A stretch of DNA of 64,000 nt, from assembly GCA_025766275.1 (NCBI GenBank), contig JAFKAC010000177.1, forward strand, positions 22,876 to 86,875, given 5' to 3'. The notes below the pieces were generated by a model. That model was not told where the DNA came from and ran no database searches. It worked only from the letters and a program-made list of their open reading frames with translations. Numbering within the stretch: position 1 is the first letter of the stretch; every line of letters begins with the position of its first letter. Of the stretch, positions 50,980-62,449 are shown piece by piece. Position numbers and translations under genes: made by a program. This DNA comes from Lactarius indigo. Taxonomy: Eukaryota; Basidiomycota; Agaricomycetes; Russulales; Russulaceae.

Positions 50980-53789
50980 ATGGCCTTCCCACACAACACA
51001 TTGCCCACCGAGCAGTTCACCCTCGAAGAGTTCACCATCTTGATGGAAGATGCTGCATCACGCAAGCCAATGGAATACATTAACACTGCTCTCTGTGGTC
51101 GATTCCTCATTGATCAAGTACCACACCGTGCCTCCATCAATGTTAGACAAGGGCTCCATCCCCCGGCTATACCACGTTTCACAAGAGACTTTGATTCTGC
51201 CATTGGGGTTACTCGCAACTTGCCTTACACGAGTCCATTCAATGTTTTTCCAGTTGCAAGTTTTAGGGACACCCTTACGAAACCAAACCATGTCAAAGGT
51301 CCAATTTTTTTACCAGATGTGAGTACTGTATATCCTTGGTAACATAGTTGTACTTTGTCCTTACTCCATCGATTCTCAGGGAAAGGTGACCTATGCCCCC
51401 CTCGAGAAAATCCCTAATTGTGCCTTCGGTACTGTCGGGAGTAGGCATCTCACAAGGATATTCTTCCCAAGTCTGTACAGTGCATCTGTGATGCCATGCC
51501 TGCGCCAGGAGCAACTCGCAAAACTCTATGATGACTGCATCCGGCCTGCAGTCATGGAGGTCATACCAACCCAGGCGAGCCATTGGCCTGTCAACTATCA
51601 CAGTGCCATGGTACAATCACAGGATACTGCTGGCCGTCGACACCTTGGCTCTTTGGCGGTCCCTCCTATCTTCCTCGTAGAGTTTTGTACGGCTCTGACA
51701 AATCGTCTGGACGACATCCCCGAATTTGAGATGGCATATTTCGGACATGAACTTAGAGGGCTCAAAGGTGGTACTGCTCATGATGACGAAGGAACACTTC
51801 CTGAAGAAGCCTTCAATACATTCTTTGAGCATGTGGATACAGCACGTATTGACCAAGATAACTGGCTTGTCGACGTTGGACTGGAGGTCTATGATCCGGG
51901 AATGGTCGTTCAATGGTCAAGACACTGCCACCCAGCAATTCTCAGGTACCTGATGCCTTTGTTGAGCGATGCAGAGATAGCGGCATTGCAGAGACGAAAG
52001 ACGTTCCATCTCGACAATGTCTCCCAACTGGATGACTTTGCGGGCTTCCGTTGCGAACCTGGCCCATTCGGGGGGAGGAATGACATCAACTACATCAATG
52101 TCTACACCACAGACAAATGCCCAACATATCAGCTCCACCAAGGTATCTGGAGGCGCCGGAGGTGCAAGGAGCTCTTCCCGAAGATGCTCGAGAAGCTGGT
52201 AGACCAGCTCGAAAAAATGTCGGAGACATACAAGGCTTGTGCTGGTAGCATGGGCCAGAAACCCCAAGAAGGTTGCGCTCGTCTCGAAATTCGCGTCCCA
52301 TTGGTACTCGCCCAAGATGCTCTTAGAAGTGCACCTGAGGACATTATCGCAGGGTGGACTTACACATTGTCGCCAATTATGTGGTGGTGAGATCTTCCGT
52401 CAATTTATGCATGGTCATCCTCATATGATATCTAGGCACTTCAAATATTTTTGCATGGGTGCAATATATACTGCACTGGGTATGTTGATGGAGACACCAG
52501 TCCGATACAGACCGATGCGCTCGTCACTCACCCTTGGTGCCATCCTCATCTACATGTTGAATGCCATCAACTACCGTCCAGCAGAAGGGCGAGCGGAGAC
52601 AGAGCTCACACGAACTTGTTGCTGGAACCTCTACGAAACGGAGCCTCATGAGGATTCTGACCCGGTGCCCATTATGCTGGCCCATGGTCTCTATTTCATC
52701 TCAGGCATCACACTACAGCAAGGAGTTGCTCTGCGAATGGGAGGAGGTGACAGTATTGCCATGGATTCCATTTGCTGGCTGTATGGCATCGCCGATGAGC
52801 AAGACTTCAACATCAGATTCAATGTCAAGTCCTGGCACGGTAATTCACAGGAGAGGAACAAAAACCGCATTCAAAACCGTCGGAAGCATCCTGTAGACAT
52901 ACGGCATGTCGTGGCTGATGAAGAGTTGAAAGCTCAAGATAGGACCCTCAGTGATCAAGGCATTGCCATGATGCCCCTGCCTCAAGAGGCCGGTCCTGAT
53001 ATTGCCCCTCTGGATGTAGATCAGACGGATGAAGGTCAGGGTGGCTCAGAAAGCATCGACGATATCATCGCACGGATCTGGAGGCAGTTCCCTTACGATC
53101 TCCTCGAAAATGCACCCAATCGCAGGTCCAACCGTGAATCAAGCCATCTACTCATGACAAATGAAGAGCGGAAAGAAGCAACCACCAAGATCTTCAAGAA
53201 CACCGACCTTTGGAGGCTGTTCTCTCGAGTGGTAGTCAAGGTCGTGAGTCCCAAGGACTGGGAGAACCTCCAGTTCAGAAGGTTTTTCCCATCAAAGGGA
53301 TTTGTGCCCCCAACACGCTTCCAAAACTTCCCGTATATGCTATACTTTCAATTGTGGAACACTCTGATGGAGAGGTTGACTGAGGATGATTCCAAAATTG
53401 TCCGCAGATCGATTTGGAAAGAATTCAGGACCTTCCAATGGCTCCCATTGACAGACACAGATCGAGTATGGAACACAAAGAAGGTGACGGGACCGCAATG
53501 GACGCACCTCCCATTTGATGACAACAAACCTGTGGTACGAATCGCACTCAATCAGACCCTAGTGCAGGATGCCAATCGGGTTTGGTTGTTTGGGAACAAC
53601 TCCAAGGACAACTCTGATGAGTGTGTAGCAAATTCTGATGAATTTGTGGCACATTCCGATGACTCTGACTGGGGATCGGATTCGGACATAGAAATAGTGG
53701 AAGAGAACCGAGAACATGTGAGTGCTGATGATGAGGGGGGATCAGATATGGAAATAGAAATCGTAGAAGAGTATCATGCACATGCATAA
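50980..53789 (+). CDS. Uncharacterised protein, 899 residues, three exons
   Basis: Exons 50980-51318, 51380-52386 and 52436-53789, with introns 51319-51379 (GTGAGT...CAG, 61 nt) and 52387-52435 (GTGAGA...TAG, 49 nt). Phases fit exactly: 2,700 coding nt, no stop. Start ATG 50980 lies behind a TATA box. I do not recognise the family. Visible features: blocks such as SHWPVNYHSAMVQSQDTAGR, FGHELRGLKGGTAHDD, RNDINYINVYTTDKCPTYQ and MAMDSICWLYG-like segments; a hydrophobic patch around FCMGAIYTALGML; a very acidic C-terminus (from about 850) with NSDE and EIEIVEE repeats. No signal peptide. It is the only clearly intact non-TE gene in the window and sits between two minisatellites. A transposon-borne gene cannot be excluded. 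Confidence 0.8.
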
Positions 53790-53929
53790 AATTATATCCA
53801 TCACTGTGTCACCTTCAAATTTGACCCTTTCTCTCAGCTCGCTAGTCACACACATTTGCAGTGGCACGCTCAACACGGAGCTCCAAGCTTGTCTCCTTTG
53901 TAAACTCGTGATCTGCTCGACCTCAAGAG

Positions 53930-54571
53930 TCAAGACGTGAGACTTAAGTGTGCACAGGTGTCCAGGATGCCGCTCACACATGCCAGCTCTTTTAGACCCA
54001 CATAGTAGTCCTGTTGAACAAGATACAACACATGACACACTGGAAGGAAGAGACTTCGGTGGTCAGGATGTGGAGTGTGCATAGGCGTCCAGGACGCCAC
54101 TCACACACACTGGCTTTTCCAGACCATGCAGTCCAGTTGGACAAGACATGACACGCGTGACACATTCATAGAATAGAACTTTGAAAATCAGGACATGATG
54201 TATGCACAAGCATCCAGGACACCATGCATACACACCGGTGATGCATGTTATATCTTGTCCAACAGGACTTCACGGTCAGAAAGAGCCAAGCGTGTGTGGG
54301 TGGCGTCCTGGATTCCTGTGCACACTTCATGTCTCAACCGTCAAGGTTCTTCCTTGACTGTGCTATGCATGTCATATATTATCCAACAGGACTGTGTGGC
54401 CTAGAATAGAGCCAGTGTGTGTGAGTGGCGTCCTGGACGCCAGTGCACACATCACATCCCGACTCTCGAAGTCTCTTCCTTGAGTGCATTATGTGTGTCA
54501 TATCTCATCCAACTGGACTGTGCAGTCCAGAAAGAGCCTGTGTGTGTGGGGGGCGTCCTGGATGCCTGTAC
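53930..54571. repeat. GGCGTCCTGGACGCC minisatellite, orientation flips
   Basis: Units of about 125-130 bp. From 53930 to about 54230 the core reads as RGCRTCCAGGAYRCC; from about 54290 to 54571 it reads as GGCGTCCTGGAYKCC. The array therefore contains a head-to-head junction near 54240-54290. Element B inserted at its right end; the array continues at 62450. Confidence 0.85.
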
Positions 54572-55141
54572 TGTTACGATTCTCTTGGACTCGTCTCTTT
54601 CTTTATTATTATTCCCCCTTCCCACACGATACGAGCCCTGTACGATTACGCGGACATTACAATTATTCGGTCTCCATCACGTGACCTGCTTATCGATGTT
54701 ATCTTCCGATAAAGCTTGACATGTGCTAGTTTCCGACCTGTTCCCTCTCACGCGCGATCCCGCGTGATTCTCCCTTATCCTTGATACAGCCTTGCTTTGT
54801 TCCCTATGTGTCCCTTCCTTTCTTCCTCGAGTTGGCGATGGCGCCATCTGTTTGTAACGACCATACAGTGCGATCTCTATTTAATCCTAGTCATACCTAG
54901 CTTGTACGGTAGACTAGACTTCTTGTGTAATACTACACTCGTCTACGCGGAGTCTCCTTGTTCCCCGACCCTCGTCTTCGCTAGGCCTTCGAGTCTTAGC
55001 CCTCCTCTACAGTCCAAGTGACGTGCGTCCTTGTGACTCTTGTGCATCATTCTTACTGAAGTCGAGCCTTTGAGCTTTGACTACCAAGTGACAGACTGAC
55101 TTAGTACAGGTCGTACCCAACGCCCCTGTAGTGGCGTTACA
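54572..55141 (+). repeat. 5' LTR of element B
   Basis: 570 bp. AGACTAGACTT at 54911-54921 pairs with the PBS at 55144-55154, as in A. Differs from its 3' partner at roughly nine positions. Confidence 0.95.
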
Positions 55142-55159
55142 TTAAGTCTAGTCTCCACA

Positions 55160-56824
55160 GTGGCTCTCACCAGCCGAAGCCGAACACAGTTCGTCAAAGA
55201 GTACCTGGAGCGGCATCCTTACGACGACCTCAGACCTTCTATCAAAGGAACCGCTCTCTGGAGAAACACTCCACACAACGAAGGGTACTACGTCTACGAC
55301 CCTGATAAGCTCACATACGAACCAATCGAGTACATTGAAGATCAACACATCTGGGCCTATGTTGCCTACTCCGATTCAAAGCACTCCTGGTACTCCTATA
55401 AACCCGTCCCTGCACACCTAGGCCTAGGACCAGGGAAAGGACAGATCAGCGCCATCGAAGCCGACTCCGACATCGAAGAACCATCCTCCGAACCCGACCT
55501 AGACAACCCAACACTCACGCCTACCATACAACGACCTGTGGACTTCGCATCGTATGCCAACATGTCCACCACCCAACTCTCCACCACCCTCACCTCCTCA
55601 CAACCAGCCGCAGGGTCCTCGACAGCGAATCCTGCAGGTAGTGGAGGACATCTTGTGGGAGGAAGTATGTCGGCAAGCGGAGGAGGCACTACGGGAGGCA
55701 CAGGAAGCCATCATGGAGGCGGTGCGCCTGGAGGTGGAGGCGGTGCGCCTGGAGGTGGAGGCGGTGCGCCTGGAGGCGGAGGCGGCGCGCCTGGAGGTGG
55801 AGGCGGCGGAGCAGCAGCAGGCCCCGCTGCTGGAGGACCCCCCCCACCAAACGGACGACTCGGAGGAAACCCCCCACCAGAATTCACTGGGGACCGAGAA
55901 GCCAGCAGAGCGTTCCTAAACGCCTTCGCACTCTACCGAGGGATGAACCCGAATGTCCAACAATTGACCCTCCCTTATTCACGTGCTATGACCCTCCTCT
56001 CGTATATCCGAGGGCCATTAGTAGACGACTGGGTCGAAGAACAGATACAGTGGTTAGCCGACCAATTGGCGGGAGGAGTAGCCCTAAACGCCGAAAATCT
56101 ATGGAACACTATCGAAACCCGGTTCATCCAGGCATACACCGATACTACCCAACAGCAAAAAGCCCGCCACGCCATTCAAAACTTACGAATGGACAAAGAG
56201 GACATCGACACCTACATAGCCAAGTTTTCTAACTTGGCCAATAAAGCAGGATACAACAAAGACGAGGCCACTACTCTGGAAATTTTCCAGAAAGGCCTCC
56301 CAAACGCGCTAGTCATAAACGCAATCAAGTTCCACCACCCCGTAGATTGGGACGATTGGAAAACGGCGGTTACGCTTTAGCAAGCGGAATATCTCCTCCT
56401 CAAAGATAGGCTCACCAAAGGAAGAACAGACAAAAAAGGAGGAGCCTCTCGCGACCAATGGCTGAACGCTCTCAACAAAACCAGGGACCCAAATGCAATG
56501 GACGTCAGCAGAACTCGCGCCAGGGCAGCAATGACGGAGGACGAAAAGAAGCTACTCCAGAAAGAAGGAAGATGCTTCCGATGCTGAGGACAAGGACACA
56601 TCTCCAGATTTTGTCCTCAAAAAACCACTACTACCATCAAAACAGCGGGAACGACGGACCCTACTCCAACCACCGCCACTATCTCGATGACCGCATCACG
56701 TCCCCTTTCTAATGAGGAACAAGCCGATGCTCAGGTAGCGGCCTTGTTCGCCCAAACCCCTGAAGTACGAGAATTAATGGTGGATAAACTCTTCGGACAA
56801 AAGAAGGATTTTCTGAACGCTTGA
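55160..56824 (+). pseudogene. Gag of element B, two nonsense changes
   Basis: Same frame and GTG start as in A. TAG at 56378-56380 replaces CAG (residue 407) and TGA at 56585-56587 replaces CGA inside the zinc knuckle (residue 476). Both are C-to-T. The Gly-Ala-Pro tract is one 18-bp unit shorter than in A. The gag-pol junction sequence is unchanged. Confidence 0.9.
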
Positions 56825-59800
56825 ACCCGGCGGCCTGGGCTAGAGCATTAAAACTTAGCATGTACAATAGCAGATTCCGATCTATGCGAATTCCAGTGCT
56901 TTTCAAATCTGCTCACGCAACGGCCGAACGAAACGTGTTGGTAGACTCGGGCGCAACGGACAACTTCATAAGCGCAAACCTTCTGAAACGACTCCAAATA
57001 GCCTGGCTACCCACCGAACACTCCATCAAAATATGGAACGTAGATGGAACCCACAACCAAGGAGGAGAGATTACATCTTTCACCGACCTCACCGTCAAAA
57101 CCGGGGGAAAAACCCAAAACCTTCGATTCCTTATCACGGATTTAGGAAACGACGAAGTCATACTAGGATACCCCTGGTTTACGGCCTTTGAACCCAAGTT
57201 CCACTGGCGAGACGCCACACTCGATGAAGAGTTCCAACCAGTGGTTATCACCAGTCTGCATCTGTCCGACGAAGCCATGCCTCTTGAAGCAACTATCAAG
57301 GCATTGGAGACGTACCAACTGGACGAATCAGCCTGGGAACAGCTACAAAAAGAAGACGAACCTTGTATTCGGCTGCGAAAAACAACAACGGCGTCAGAAT
57401 TAGCGCAACAAGAAGCGGCCAAGAAACCCCAGAAAACCTTCGAAGAGATGGTCCCGGAAGAATACCGGAGACATCAGAAAGTTTTCAGTGAGGAAGCGTC
57501 CCAGCGCTTTCCCCCTTCACGCCCATGGGACCACGCCATTGACCTGGTCCCAACCGCCCCTGAAACAATGGATTGCAAAGTATACCCACTCACAATCCCG
57601 GAAAACGAAAAACTAACAGAATTCGTAACCGAACACCTGGAAAAGAAATACATCCAACCGTCCAAGTCCCCTTACGCATCCCCCTTCTTTTTCATCAAAA
57701 AGAAGGACGGGAAACTACGCCTGGTACAGGACTACCGCCGCCTCAACGAACTAACCATAAAAAATCACTACCCACTCCCCCTAATCCCCGAACTTATCGA
57801 CAAGATCCGAGAAGCAAGGCTTTACTCGAAGCTTGACATCCGGTGGGGATACAATAACGTTCGAATCAAACAGGGAGACGAATGGAAGGCGGCGTTCAAG
57901 ACGAACCAGGGGTTGTTCGAACCACGAGTTATGTTTTTTGGCCTCACAAACTCCCCTAGCACCTTCCAAACCATGATGGACACTATCTTTCGGGAGCTGG
58001 TACTGACAGGGGAAGTAATCGTCTACATGGACGATATCCTAATCGCGACCTCGGATAACCGCACCCACCACAGAATGGTATTACACCAAGTCCTCGACCT
58101 CTGCGACAAACACGACCTATACATCAAACCGGAAAAATGCGTGTTTGAAGTCTATGAAGTGGAATACCTGGGGCTAATCATCGGGCACGGTCAACTGCGA
58201 ATGGACCCAGTCAAAGTACAAGGAGTCCAAGAATGGAAGGCGCCGATATCACTCAAAGAAGTACGAGCCTTCCTAGGATTCTGCAATTTCTACCGACGAT
58301 TTATACGGGGATTCTCTACAATTGCAAGACCCCTCCACGACCTCACGAAGAAAGACGTTCCCTGGGAATGGACGGAAGCCAGACAAAAAGCCTTCGACAC
58401 CATCAAAGAACGAATCAGTTCGGAACCAGTCCTACTATTCCCGAAGCTAGATCAACCCTTCGAAATCGAAGTCGATGCTTCAAGTTACGCCCTAGGAGCC
58501 GTCTTAAACCAAAAAGGAGAAGACGACAAAATGCATCCGGTCGCATTTTACTCCGAATCCCTGTCAGAAGCCGAACGCAATTACGACATCTACGATAGGG
58601 AACTACTGGCAATTGTGAAAGCGTTACGCACTTGGCGGACATACCTCATAGGATCCCCCCATTTAATAACGATCCATACAGACCATGCCAACCTACAATA
58701 CTGGAAAGAACCCAGGAAAATCAGTCGACGAGTAGCACGGGAGTTTCAAGAACTGTCGGAATACAACTTTATACTCAAACACATCCCTGGTACTAAGAAT
58801 ACGCAAGCAGACTCCTTATCGAGAAGGCCGGATTATGATGACGGCACCAATGACAACGATCACGTCACAGTACTCCTGGACGACGTATTTCTCAAAGTCA
58901 CCCAAACGTCCATGCACGACATGGATATATGGACTCAAATTGCGCAAAATATGGACGAAGCAGCACTCCTTCCGTGGATCGAACCCCACAACCTAAAGAA
59001 ACACAATGGGCTGTGGTGGAAGGGCGACGCTCTCGTTGTTGTGGGAAACAACGAACTTAAACGGGGGGTAATCACCTTTTTCCACGATACTCCAAGCGCA
59101 GGACATCCAGGAATTGCGAACACTCTAGAGCTATTACGACGCGATTTCTGGTGGCCCAACATGCGCAAAGACGTGGAAGCCTATGTTAAGGGGTGCGCAA
59201 CATGCCAAAGTAACAAAATCAATCATCACCGACAGAAGCCCCACTTATTTCCCATCACCACCGAACCATCGGCCGAACCATTTGAAGTGGTAGCCATGGA
59301 CTTCATAGTTAAACTCCCAATATCAAAAGGGTTTGACTCAATCCTCACCGTCACGGACCACGACTGCTCGAAAGCGGCAATATTCATACCGTGTAACGAA
59401 ACCATAACGTCGGAAGGCGTGGCAAAACTTTACCTCCGACATGTCTATCCCCATTATGGCCTACCCCGAAGGATCATATCCGATCGGGATCCAAGATTCG
59501 CGTCCATGTTTATGCGACAACTGTGCAAAACGCTGGGAATACAGCAAAACGTATCATCAGCGTATCACCCGCAAACAGACGGACAATCAGAACGAACAAA
59601 CCAATGGTTAGAACAATACTTACGACATTGGTGTAACGTGCAACAAGACAACTGGGTGGAACTTCTACCCATGGCACAATTCGCTCACAATTCCTGGAGA
59701 AATGCCACCACCCGGCATTCCCCCTTCTCTCTCATTATGGGATGGGAACCACGAACCGTGTGGACACCAAAACCATCACACAGTCCCGCGGTGGATCAAA

Positions 59801-60354
59801 GGTTGGAAGAATTGCAGATACTCCGACAACACGCACAAGATAGCATCAAACACGCGCAACACCTCATGACCCAACGTGGAAAAACAGGGTTCACACCTTA
59901 TCAGCAAGGGGATCAAGTATGGTTAGAAGGGACCAATCTCCGTACCTTCTACCCCACAAGCAAATTAGCCCCGAAGCGGTACGGACCCTTTAACATCGTC
60001 AAGGTCCTATCAGACGTTTCATACGAATTGGAACTTCCGGCATCATGGAAAATACACCCAGTGTTCCATGCGAACCTTCTGACGCCATACAAGGAAACGG
60101 AGATGCATGGCGTAAACTATACCCGACCTCCGCCGGACCTTATCGATGGAGAAGAGGAGTATGAAGTGGAGCGGATCGAAGACGCCCAGGAACGAGGAAG
60201 AGGGCGCAAACTCCACTACCTAGTAAAGTGGAAAGGGTTCCCACCAAGCGATAACACATGGGAACCCGCAACGAACATGACCCACGCCACAGACGTCATC
60301 AAAGACTTCTATCAACGACATCCGACCGCCAAAGGGGCTGGACGAACGATATAA
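56809..60354 (+). CDS. Pol of element B
   Basis: Open over its full length, same domains as in A. Relative to A it has LRLVQDYRR (A: LRPVQDYRR), a change at a conserved RT proline, but keeps LDIRWGYNN and HYGLP. With the broken gag it could be supplied only if pol were translated without upstream gag, which is unlikely. It may be mobilised by an intact relative. Confidence 0.88.
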   Translation, partial: FSERLNPAAWARALKLSMYNSRFRSMRIPVLFKSAHATAERNVLVDSGATDNFISANLLKRLQIAWLPTEHSIKIWNVDGTHNQGGEITSFTDLTVKTGGKTQNLRFLITDLGNDEVILGYPWFTAFEPKFHWRDATLDEEFQPVVITSLHLSDEAMPLEATIKALETYQLDESAWEQLQKEDEPCIRLRKTTTASELAQQEAAKKPQKTFEEMVPEEYRRHQKVFSEEASQRFPPSRPWDHAIDLVPTAPETMDCKVYPLTIPENEKLTEFVTEHLEKKYIQPSKSPYASPFFFIKKKDGKLRLVQDYRRLNELTIKNHYPLPLIPELIDKIREARLYSKLDIRWGYNNVRIKQGDEWKAAFKTNQGLFEPRVMFFGLTNSPSTFQTMMDTIFRELVLTGEVIVYMDDILIATSDNRTHHRMVLHQVLDLCDKHDLYIKPEKCVFEVYEVEYLGLIIGHGQLRMDPVKVQGVQEWKAPISLKEVRAFLGFCNFYRRFIRGFSTIARPLHDLTKKDVPWEWTEARQKAFDTIKERISSEPVLLFPKLDQPFEIEVDASSYALGAVLNQKGEDDKMHPVAFYSESLSEAERNYDIYDRELLAIVKALRTWRTYLIGSPHLITIHTDHANLQYWKEPRKISRRVAREFQELSEYNFILKHIPGTKNTQADSLSRRPDYDDGTNDNDHVTVLLDDVFLKVTQTSMHDMDIWTQIAQNMDEAALLPWIEPHNLKKHNGLWWKGDALVVVGNNELKRGVITFFHDTPSAGHPGIANTLELLRRDFWWPNMRKDVEAYVKGCATCQSNKINHHRQKPHLFPITTEPSAEPFEVVAMDFIVKLPISKGFDSILTVTDHDCSKAAIFIPCNETITSEGVAKLYLRHVYPHYGLPRRIISDRDPRFASMFMRQLCKTLGIQQNVSSAYHPQTDGQSERTNQWLEQYLRHWCNVQQDNWVELLPMAQFAHNSWRNATTRHSPFSLIMGWEPRTVWTPKPSHSPAVDQRLEELQILRQHAQDSIKHAQHLMTQRGKTGFTPYQQGDQVWLEGTNLRTFYPTSKLAPKRYGPFNIVKVLSDVSYELELPASWKIHPVFHANLLTPYKETEMHGVNYTRPPPDLIDGEEEYEVERIEDAQERGRGRKLHYLVKWKGFPPSDNTWEPATNMTHATDVIKDFYQRHPTAKGAGRTI

Positions 60355-60396
60355 GAACACCCCTCATCCACAAGTCCCGCATTTCCCAACGCAACA

Positions 60397-61845
60397 ATGA
60401 CCGACACTCCAGTATCCGACACCACTCTCGTCAACATCCTCAGCAACCCCCAACTCGAAGTCGCCCTCGAACGAGGGATTGTCACCCTCGATCTCACCGG
60501 CATCCCCCGTCTATCACCACCACCGTCTCCCCAACACGTTACCGTTGCCACCCCCATCCTTATCGAACGAGAACCCGGGGAACTCACCCCGTCAACACCG
60601 GAGGAAGGGCAATACTCCCCAACACCACCTCCTCAGCAACAGTCGACTCCTCCACCCGAACCACAACCTCAATCCCCACCATCTTCCCCATCGTCCACAC
60701 CACCTCCGCCTCTAGAACCGTTTACCCCAGTCCGCGTCCACACCCCTATTGACTACGACCGACCCAACTCCCCTCCTAACGACACAGACGACCCAGGCGC
60801 CCCATTCTTTCCAAACCTCCCTGGTACCCCCAAGTACTACCCGTTACAGATCCCGCTACCAGACGGTGGATCTAACCCAGCGAAGTATATTTACTATCGC
60901 AAGGGATTCACCGAAGTAGTGGGGACAATGGGCATGGGACAACCTCACTATGGTGAGGAGGTTTACCTCTCGTCACTCCGGCCGAACGTCTCGGCGCCCC
61001 CCTTTACAGCGGAGCAGCTACAGTTCTTTGACCCTCACGACATCCGCGCCTGCGCTCTGGATGAGACACTTATAGAGCTTAATTCACCTCGTCTTACGGC
61101 CGAGATCACTAGGCTAAGGACGGGACTCTTGGCACTTAAAGAACTCGACGAGAAGTACGAAAAGCTGGAGGAGGACACGCGCAAACTACGAGCGGAGCAG
61201 CTCACGGTCGACCTAATGCTCGCCAGTACCAAGAGACGCCTTCAGTACGCGGGGGCACTGACTACCATCGGCAACGAATATGCGCGTATGACGGCCCTAC
61301 CAGCCCCACTTCGCCACTCCCGTTACGCCATTCCATTTTCCCCACGACGCGGAGGACCGTTAGAGTTCCCCCGCCTCGCCGACAAACCCCACCGCCGACG
61401 TTGCTATCATTGTAACAGCCCCCATCACATCGTACGCGACTGCCCCACCAGACCACGACCTGCCTGTCGACACTGCCAAAGCCAGGAGCACCAATCCTAT
61501 CGATGCATATTCCGTCGTGCCGGTATGGTCGAAGAAGTGATCACGACCCATCAGGCAGACGAACGCATACGGCAGACAATAGCTGCGGAGGCCACCACTT
61601 CCTTTACCGTCCCCGAACCACCAACGATCGCGGCTCAAACCCAAGGAAGATGGTGTGGGCGGTGCTTCCGCACTGATGCCAATCACGACGAGATTAGGTG
61701 CCCACAGTACGAAATGTGTCGCAAGTGCGGCAGACGCGGGCCTTTCCTTTTCCTCAAAACACATTACTGTCGACTCGACGTTTCTCCGTGGCCGGAGAAT
61801 GACCTCGATGCTGACATCTACGACCTCATGGACCCGGAGTCCTGA
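60397..61845 (+). CDS. Third ORF of element B
   Basis: 482 residues from ATG 60397, same length as in A with a dozen or so substitutions and no break. Knuckles, coiled coil and Pro-rich start all kept. Confidence 0.8.
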   Translation: MTDTPVSDTTLVNILSNPQLEVALERGIVTLDLTGIPRLSPPPSPQHVTVATPILIEREPGELTPSTPEEGQYSPTPPPQQQSTPPPEPQPQSPPSSPSSTPPPPLEPFTPVRVHTPIDYDRPNSPPNDTDDPGAPFFPNLPGTPKYYPLQIPLPDGGSNPAKYIYYRKGFTEVVGTMGMGQPHYGEEVYLSSLRPNVSAPPFTAEQLQFFDPHDIRACALDETLIELNSPRLTAEITRLRTGLLALKELDEKYEKLEEDTRKLRAEQLTVDLMLASTKRRLQYAGALTTIGNEYARMTALPAPLRHSRYAIPFSPRRGGPLEFPRLADKPHRRRCYHCNSPHHIVRDCPTRPRPACRHCQSQEHQSYRCIFRRAGMVEEVITTHQADERIRQTIAAEATTSFTVPEPPTIAAQTQGRWCGRCFRTDANHDEIRCPQYEMCRKCGRRGPFLFLKTHYCRLDVSPWPENDLDADIYDLMDPES

Positions 61846-61879
61846 AGCTGAGGCATCTTCAGACCAAGACGGGGGGTAA

Positions 61880-62449
61880 TGTTATGATTCTCTTGGACTC
61901 GTCTCTTTCTTTATTATTATTCCCCCTTCCCACACGATACGAGCCCTGTACGATTACGCGGACATTACGATTATCCGGTCTCCATCACGCGCCCTGCTTA
62001 TCGACGTTATCTTCCGATAAAGCTTGACATGTGCTAGTTTCCGACCTGTTCCCTCTCACGCGCGATCCCGCGTGATTCTCCCTTATCCTTGATACAGCCT
62101 TGCTTTGTTCCCTATGTGTCCCTTCCTTTCTTCCTCGAGTTGGCGATGGCGCCATCTGTTTGTAACGACCATACAGTGCGATCTCTATTTAATCCTAGTC
62201 ATACCTAGCTTGTACGGTAGACTAGACTTCTTGTGTAATACTACACTCGTCTACGCGGAGTCTCCTTGTTCCCCGACCCTCGTCTTCGCTAGGCCTTCGA
62301 GTCTTAGCCCTCCTCTACAGTCCAAGTGACGTGCGTCCTTGTGACTCTTGTGCATCATTCTTACTGAAGTCGAGCCTTTGAGCTTTGACTACCGAGTGAC
62401 AGACTGACTTAGTACAGGTCGTACCCAACGCCCCTGTAGTGGCTTTACA
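61880..62449 (+). repeat. 3' LTR of element B
   Basis: 570 bp. Starts TGTTATG (CpG-to-TpG relative to TGTTACG) and ends GGCTTTACA. Preceded by the polypurine tract AGACGGGGGGTAA (61867-61879). Confidence 0.95.

Noticed and set aside
53816..54571. Short minus- and plus-strand frames with repeated Cys/His pairs in the minisatellites
   Set aside because: Same peptide recurs in all frames of the repeat; no start context or domain.
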